A stretch of 8,983 nucleotides of DNA from an uncultured Collinsella sp. (GTDB taxonomy: Bacteria; Actinomycetota; Coriobacteriia; Coriobacteriales; Coriobacteriaceae). How positions within the stretch are numbered: position 1 is the stretch's first letter; the number at the start of each line of letters is the position of its first letter. The DNA lies in contig CALHWR010000148.1 of assembly GCA_938036665.1 (NCBI GenBank), forward strand, positions 1-8,983. The letters run 5' to 3'. Below, piece by piece: positions 5,065 to 8,983 of the stretch. Below the pieces are notes generated by a model, which had not been told where the DNA came from, ran no database searches, and saw nothing but the letters and a program-made list of their open reading frames with translations. The position numbers were made by a program, and so were the translations under genes.

Positions 5065-6327
5065 GTGCAAAATACCAAGCAAAAGTCGGGCACCAAGCAA
5101 AAGCTGACCATCGCGGCCATCTTTGGCGCTATGGGTCCCGGTCTGTTGGCGGCGCTTTCGGGCAATGATGCCGGCGGCATTGCAACGTATTCCAGCGCGG
5201 GCGCCAGCTATGGCTACAAGATGCTGTGGATGCTTCCTGTCATGACCGTGCTGCTCATCGTGACGCAGGAGACCGCGGCGCGCTGCGGCTGCGTCACGGG
5301 CAAGGGCCTGGCATCGCTCATTCGCGAGCGCTTTGGCGTGCGCAAGAGTGTACTTGCTATGGCGGCGCTGTTGATCGCCAACACGGCTGTGACCATTTCG
5401 GAGTTTGCGGGCATCGCCAGCGGTCTTGCTCTCTTTGGCGTGCCGGCGAGCATCTCGGTGCCGTTGGTGGCGCTGCTGGTATGGATGCTTACCATGTCGG
5501 GTAGTTTCCAGCGCATCGAGAAGATTCTACTGCTGGTGAGCTGCGTGTTCGTGACCTATATCGTCGCCGCGTTTTTGGCTGGCCCCAACTGGGGTGAGGT
5601 CGCGGTCGACCTGGTCGTGCCTAACATTCAAAATGACCCCAGCTACGTGTCGCTCGTGGTCGCAACGATCGGTACCACCATCGCGCCGTGGATGATTTTC
5701 TTGGCGCAGAACAACGTGGTCGATAAGAACGCGGGCGAGGACGATATCGTGCTGCAGCGCATCGATACCGTGAGCGGCTCGCTTGCCGCTGATGTCATTG
5801 CCGGCTTTATTATCATTACGACCGGTACGGTGCTGTTCCCGGCGGGTATTCAGATTAGCGATGCTGCCGATGCTGCCCGCGCGCTGGAGCCTATTGCGGG
5901 TCAGTGGTCTACGGTACTGTTTGCCTCGGGCCTGGTCGCGGCGAGTTTCTTGGCTGCCTGCGTGCTGCCGGGCGTTACGTCGAGCGCTATCTGCGAGGCA
6001 TTTGGCTGGGAGCGCGGTGCCGATCGCAGCTGGGACGAGGCCCCGGTCTATCGCGGCATCATTACGGCCATCATCGGCATCTCTGCCGTGCTGGTGCTTA
6101 TGCCCGGCGTCGATCTGTTCCAGATTATGATGACCTCGCAGGTCATCAATGGCGTGCTACTGCCCGTGGTTCTGGTGTTCCAGGTGGTTATCGCCGCCGA
6201 CCGTCACATTATGGGCGCCAACCGCAACGGCCGCGTATGGAACGTGCTCACGTGGGCGACTATCGGCGTGATTACGGTGCTCACGGTCGTCATGTTTGTC
6301 CTGCAGGCGATGGGCTACAGCGCTTAA
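5065..6327 (+). CDS. NRAMP-superfamily transporter, probable NRAMP-related Mg2+ transporter (NRMT)
   Basis: A 420-residue integral membrane protein with about eleven hydrophobic segments and the SLC11/NRAMP plan: GPGLLAAL leading into TM1, ASYGYKMLW and VTGKGLASLIRERFG after it, and GTTIAPWMIFLAQ in TM6. Mn2+/Fe2+ NRAMPs carry DPGN in TM1 and a Met-Pro-His in TM6, where Met is the soft transition-metal ligand. Here TM1 reads SGNDAGG (32-38; Asp35 kept, Pro and Asn replaced) and TM6 reads A207-P208-W209, so both Met and His are gone. NRAMP-related magnesium transporters, one of which was characterised from the coriobacterium Eggerthella lenta, lack the methionine and carry hydrated Mg2+. I do not recall their exact site residues well enough to match them one by one. 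Its partner gene with Mg2+-sensing domains supports the Mg2+ call. Automatic annotation would probably say divalent metal cation transporter. The GTG start and AGGTGG site couple it to the gene before; a terminator follows. Confidence 0.85.
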   Translation: MQNTKQKSGTKQKLTIAAIFGAMGPGLLAALSGNDAGGIATYSSAGASYGYKMLWMLPVMTVLLIVTQETAARCGCVTGKGLASLIRERFGVRKSVLAMAALLIANTAVTISEFAGIASGLALFGVPASISVPLVALLVWMLTMSGSFQRIEKILLLVSCVFVTYIVAAFLAGPNWGEVAVDLVVPNIQNDPSYVSLVVATIGTTIAPWMIFLAQNNVVDKNAGEDDIVLQRIDTVSGSLAADVIAGFIIITTGTVLFPAGIQISDAADAARALEPIAGQWSTVLFASGLVAASFLAACVLPGVTSSAICEAFGWERGADRSWDEAPVYRGIITAIIGISAVLVLMPGVDLFQIMMTSQVINGVLLPVVLVFQVVIAADRHIMGANRNGRVWNVLTWATIGVITVLTVVMFVLQAMGYSA

Positions 6328-6345
6328 CGCCCACTTTTGCTTCCG

Positions 6346-6380
6346 AACAGGCCGCAGCGATGGACTGCGGCTTGTTTTTT
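6346..6380 (+). terminator. Intrinsic terminator of the Mg2+ operon
   Basis: AACAGGCCGCAG (6346-6357) pairs with CTGCGGCTTGTT (6365-6376) in 12 pairs, one of them G-U, around a 7-base loop. A run of six T (6375-6380) follows. It begins 18 bases after the transporter's stop: a classical Rho-independent terminator. Confidence 0.93.
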
Positions 6381-6409
6381 GCCCGCTATAGGGCATTAGT
6401 TATATGGCA

Positions 6410-6639
6410 GTGGACAAAAAATGCCAAATATGAGTACTGTTGCCTTGCCGATAGCATTTACGACCAAGAAAATAATGAACATAGTTAAGAATCTGTTTAT
6501 TAAAAGCGGGTCTCCAAGTCCTAAGCCGGCCATTCTGGTCAACTGGAAGGGTCGCGCGCTGCCGCAGGGGCGCCATTTTGGGTGGTTTTGCCTGCTACTA
6601 AAATGGTAACAGTACTCATATTTGCCACTTTTTGTCCAC
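6410..6639. mobile_element. 230-base inverted-repeat element (MITE-like)
   Basis: The left arm 6410-6444 (starting GTGGACAAAAAATGCC) and the reverse complement of 6605-6639 (starting GTGGACAAAAAGTGGC) agree at 32 of 35 positions, sharing AAATATGAGTACTGTT. Weaker, ungapped similarity continues about 21 bases inward, including TAGCA at the same offset. The interior has a distinctly AT-rich left half (about 6445-6515), unlike the GC-rich surroundings. No transposase is encoded, and I see no clear target-site duplication at the ends. The size and structure suit a non-autonomous transposable element or two opposed copies of a dispersed repeat. An open frame at 6421-6609 lies wholly inside and lacks a ribosome site, so it is not called as a gene. 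Confidence 0.6.
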
Positions 6640-6768
6640 GACCTCTTGGAGTCGGCTCGAAAAGAGTGATTTTGGGTTGTTTGCTGCGGATGTGGGGCTT
6701 GGAAACAACGCTCGGGGTGGCGAGGCGCCCAGAATTCGGTCGCAAGGAGGGCGTTCCTCGGCTGTGCC
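6640..6768. other. Intergenic stretch without a recognisable gene
   Basis: Between the inverted-repeat element and the tandem repeat I find no convincing coding region. GTTGTTT (6676-6682) and AAACAAC (6703-6709) form a 7-pair stem with a 20-base loop. The open frames on the - strand here lack ribosome sites and run out of phase into the acyltransferase gene. It may belong to a larger repeat unit that includes the flanking elements. Confidence 0.35.
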
Positions 6769-6816
6769 AGGAGTGTCCCTAGGTGCCGGCACATAAGGAA
6801 CGTCCCTAACTGCCGG
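6769..6816. repeat. Imperfect tandem pair of a 21-base repeat
   Basis: 6769-6789 and 6796-6816 share the pattern AGGANNGTCCCTANNTGCCGG, identical at 17 of 21 positions, with a 27-base period. The second copy runs into the long hairpin at 6813. The core GAACGTCCC in the second copy also occurs in the hairpin after the NodB-like gene (2904-2912), hinting at a dispersed intergenic repeat family. Confidence 0.5.
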
Positions 6817-6848
6817 AGGGGGCCTGCCGTGGCAGGCACCCCCTCCGG
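6813..6848 (-). terminator. Long GC hairpin after the acyltransferase gene
   Basis: CCGGAGGGGG (6813-6822) pairs with CCCCCTCCGG (6839-6848), and inside CCTGCC (6823-6828) faces GGCAGG (6831-6836), with a two-base CA bulge. It lies 23 bases past the - strand stop, where a terminator is expected. In the - direction it is followed by CAGTTAGGG with no T-run, so it may end transcription inefficiently, protect the mRNA 3' end, or belong to the neighbouring repeat. Confidence 0.5.
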
Positions 6849-6871
6849 ATGTGGGAAGTTTGCGCTGCAGG

Positions 6872-8983
6872 TTACTTGTCGGTGCCCAGCTTGTGCGGCT
6901 TGAGAGCGAGCGCATTGACGAGCGCGTCGGTGGCAGACTTGACGGCCGCCGGCTGCGGATCGTTGACGTGATCCTCGGGATGCACGGGCAGGTCCTTCTT
7001 GACTGCATCGTGGATCAAGTTGAGGTACTCGGTCACGCCAGTGGTCGACAGGTGCGTGCCATCGCCATCGAACAGGTCGTTGCGATTGGCACTGTATCCG
7101 TACCAGTCGATAACGCGCACGTTCTTGTAGCGCGTGGCGGCGTTGGCGATGGCCTGGTTGGTAGAGCCAACCCACGGCTGCGGGCTGCGCGTGTTCACAA
7201 ACACCACAATACGCTTATCTCCTGCATCGGCCATGATGGCGTCGATCTGGTCGTCGGTTACCAAGCCATTGGTTCCCAGCGCAAAGACCACGATCTTGCC
7301 GGCAAGGTTCTGTTGGAGATAGCCCTCAAATGTCGCGCGGCCCGCATCAAACTGGCGGCCCTTTTCGGCATCGATGTGACTGTGGGGGAACACGCCGTCA
7401 AAGGAATCGACGGCGCGCAGCGACACGGAGTCACCGATCATCAGCAGGTCGTAGGAGCCATCGGGGAAGCCGTCGTTGTCCTTGTCGGTGTCGTCGGCTG
7501 CCTGTTGGTCCGTTGGCGCGGTGTTCTTGGCTTCCTTGTTGAGGACTTCGGCGCCCTCACCGCTCAGTGCAGACGTCTCGGGCACAAAGACCAGGCCGCC
7601 CAGTGCAACGACCAACACGACAGCGCAGGCTGCGCAGACAGGGACGTGCGCGCGCGCCCAGTTGGTGGGCGTGGTGGTGCCGTGGCGGAACTCGGATACG
7701 GTGCGCCCAAAGGCGCCCTTTCTAAACGGCGTCTCGATAAAGCGATATGAGCATTCGGCTACGGCGACCACCAACAACACCTGCAAAATGTACTGCCACC
7801 ACGGCGTATCGTTGATGTTGGCGACCGGGTTCATGAGCAACAGTAGCGGATAGTGCCACAGGTAGATGCTGTACGAGCGCTTGCCAACCCACACGAGCGG
7901 CTCGGCGGACAGTGCGCGGGCAACCATTCCCTGGGGCTGCACGCAGGCCGCGATGACCATGAGCGTGAGGATGGAGCATAGCAGCGTGCCGCCGCGATAC
8001 TGGAACGCGGTGTAGCCGTTGGTGAGCGCGACCATGGCGGCAAGGCCAACCAGACCCACGACGCCCAACACATCGATGGATGCGGGCGAGGACCAAAAGC
8101 GCACGAGGGCGCTCGGCTGTGCCGGGACGGTCTCGGCTGCGTTGTCGGCCTTCTCGCTAGGCTTGCCCTCGGCGTTCTTGCCGTGCTTGGCGGCGCCAGC
8201 CAGGCGATTGAGCCCCAAACGATGAGCGAGACACACCGGCGCCAGGTCGCGATCGGGGATAAAGGCCATCCAGGCGCCCAGCAGCAGCGAGAAGACGCGG
8301 GTGTCGGTGCCGTAGTACACGCGGCTGGGGTCGGCGGCAGGGTTGTAGAGCACCATCATGGCAAGGGCGGATACCGCTGCGAGTCCCAGGACCACACGGC
8401 GCGTGTTGGGTTTGCTCACATGCATGGACACCATGGCAAACAGCAGCGGTGGCCAAACCAGGTAGAACTGTTCCTCGATGGCAAGCGACCAAAAGTGCGT
8501 AAGCGGCGAGGGGTCGCCCAGGGCGTTGAAGTACGAGACGTCCTGCATAATCTGCCACCAGTTGTTAAAGAACAGCAGCGACGGCAGAATGTCGGGACGC
8601 ATCTTGGTGAGCATCACGTGGTTAAAGATGGTGCACAGCGCGCAGGTCACGAACACTACCGTTACCACGGCGGGGACCAGGCGACGGATGCGGCGGATCC
8701 AGAAGCTCTTGAGGTCGATGCGGCCGGTCTTAGCGACTTCGTTGAGTAGCAGGCGTGTGATCAGATAGCCCGAAAGCACAAAGAAGATCGTGACGCCAAG
8801 CAGGCCGCCCTGAGCCCACGTGAGGTTGAGGTGATAGAGCACCACCGCGACGACGGCAAGCGTGCGCAGGCCGTCGAGCGCAGGGATGTAGCGGGACTTG
8901 GGGCGAGCAGGCGTCTGCTCCGCGGCGGGAGTGTTGGCGCGGCCAGCGTTGTTGGCAGAAGCGCGATGGGGGCTCGCGGTGCG
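6872..8983 (-). CDS. Acyltransferase-3/SGNH fusion, OatA-like O-acetyltransferase (5' end outside window)
   Basis: At least 703 residues are visible; the reading frame stays open to the right edge with no start codon in its first 46 codons, so the start is outside. A GTG at 8845 is a poor start because the codons above it read RYIPALDGLRTLAVVAVV, the conserved first helix of acyltransferase family 3. Landmarks follow: VLYH with the family histidine, FFVLSGYLIT, RRIRRLVPA, HFWSLAIEEQFYLVWP and RSYSIYLWHYPLLL, spread over about ten membrane helices. After a last helix and an acidic linker comes an extracytoplasmic SGNH-hydrolase-like domain with GDSV (serine codon 7427-7429), GTNG and DGTHLS (histidine codon 7052-7054), so the Ser-Asp-His set appears intact. 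In this class the membrane half passes acetyl groups across the membrane and the SGNH half transfers them, for example to peptidoglycan MurNAc O-6 in OatA. The actual acceptor here is inference. The gene converges on the Mg2+ operon. Confidence 0.92.
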   Translation of the reverse strand, partial: RTASPHRASANNAGRANTPAAEQTPARPKSRYIPALDGLRTLAVVAVVLYHLNLTWAQGGLLGVTIFFVLSGYLITRLLLNEVAKTGRIDLKSFWIRRIRRLVPAVVTVVFVTCALCTIFNHVMLTKMRPDILPSLLFFNNWWQIMQDVSYFNALGDPSPLTHFWSLAIEEQFYLVWPPLLFAMVSMHVSKPNTRRVVLGLAAVSALAMMVLYNPAADPSRVYYGTDTRVFSLLLGAWMAFIPDRDLAPVCLAHRLGLNRLAGAAKHGKNAEGKPSEKADNAAETVPAQPSALVRFWSSPASIDVLGVVGLVGLAAMVALTNGYTAFQYRGGTLLCSILTLMVIAACVQPQGMVARALSAEPLVWVGKRSYSIYLWHYPLLLLMNPVANINDTPWWQYILQVLLVVAVAECSYRFIETPFRKGAFGRTVSEFRHGTTTPTNWARAHVPVCAACAVVLVVALGGLVFVPETSALSGEGAEVLNKEAKNTAPTDQQAADDTDKDNDGFPDGSYDLLMIGDSVSLRAVDSFDGVFPHSHIDAEKGRQFDAGRATFEGYLQQNLAGKIVVFALGTNGLVTDDQIDAIMADAGDKRIVVFVNTRSPQPWVGSTNQAIANAATRYKNVRVIDWYGYSANRNDLFDGDGTHLSTTGVTEYLNLIHDAVKKDLPVHPEDHVNDPQPAAVKSATDALVNALALKPHKLGTDK

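Noticed and set aside
6421..6609. 62-codon + strand frame inside the inverted-repeat element
   Set aside because: No Shine-Dalgarno before its ATG, and its first codons lie in the repeat arm. Could be revisited if the element proves to be coding elsewhere.
6396..7175. 259-codon - strand frame across the repeat region into the acyltransferase
   Set aside because: It starts within the acyltransferase gene out of frame, crosses the long hairpin, tandem repeats and inverted-repeat element, and has no ribosome site or recognisable domain.
6851..7750. 299-codon + strand frame
   Set aside because: Antisense to the SGNH domain of the acyltransferase, whose motifs are conserved on the other strand; no domain seen here.
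1..8983. tRNA, rRNA, CRISPR array, phage or toxin-antitoxin genes
   Set aside because: No cloverleaf with conserved TTC arm, no regularly spaced repeats beyond the 21-mer pair, and no matching protein motifs were found by eye.

Overview
The window is GC-rich, densely coded DNA with strongly GC-biased third codon positions. Its gene content (YtxH and PRC-barrel small proteins, an NRAMP-related transporter of the kind characterised in Eggerthella lenta, an OatA-like acyltransferase) suggests a gut actinobacterium of the class Coriobacteriia, most likely Collinsella or a relative. The organism call is inference from protein style and base composition, not from a marker gene.

Layout. Positions 1-123 are the last 40 codons of an upstream + strand gene. 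A promoter with a perfect TATAAT starts a two-gene unit: a small YtxH-type membrane protein (260-649) and a PRC-barrel protein (649-1404) joined by a TAATG stop/start overlap. An intrinsic terminator (1426-1463) follows, and only 21 bases later comes a membrane-anchored protein with a NodB (polysaccharide deacetylase) fold (1477-2883), whose metal-binding residues are substituted. Next is a 328-base gap (2884-3211) with a hairpin, a putative extended -10 promoter and a strongly structured leader. The leader precedes a two-gene operon: a PRC-barrel/MgtE_N/CBS protein with a degenerate MgtE-like membrane part (3212-5056), and an NRAMP-superfamily transporter (5065-6327) whose TM1 and TM6 metal-site motifs are not those of Mn/Fe transporters and resemble NRAMP-related magnesium transporters. 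A textbook terminator (6346-6380) closes the operon.

The 540-base convergent intergenic region (6328-6871) holds a 230-base inverted-repeat element with 35-base arms (32/35 identical), an imperfect tandem 21-mer, and a long GC hairpin just past the stop of a - strand gene. That gene (6872 to beyond the right edge) is an acyltransferase-3/SGNH fusion of the OatA type, probably O-acetylating a cell-wall or surface polymer.

Main idea: 3212-6327 looks like a self-contained magnesium homeostasis unit. The first protein keeps the cytosolic Mg2+-sensing modules of MgtE (N domain plus CBS pair) but has lost the pore signature, and is translationally coupled to a likely Mg2+ transporter of another superfamily. 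The sensor may regulate the transporter, and the RNA leader may add another control layer. The remaining genes are mostly envelope-associated.
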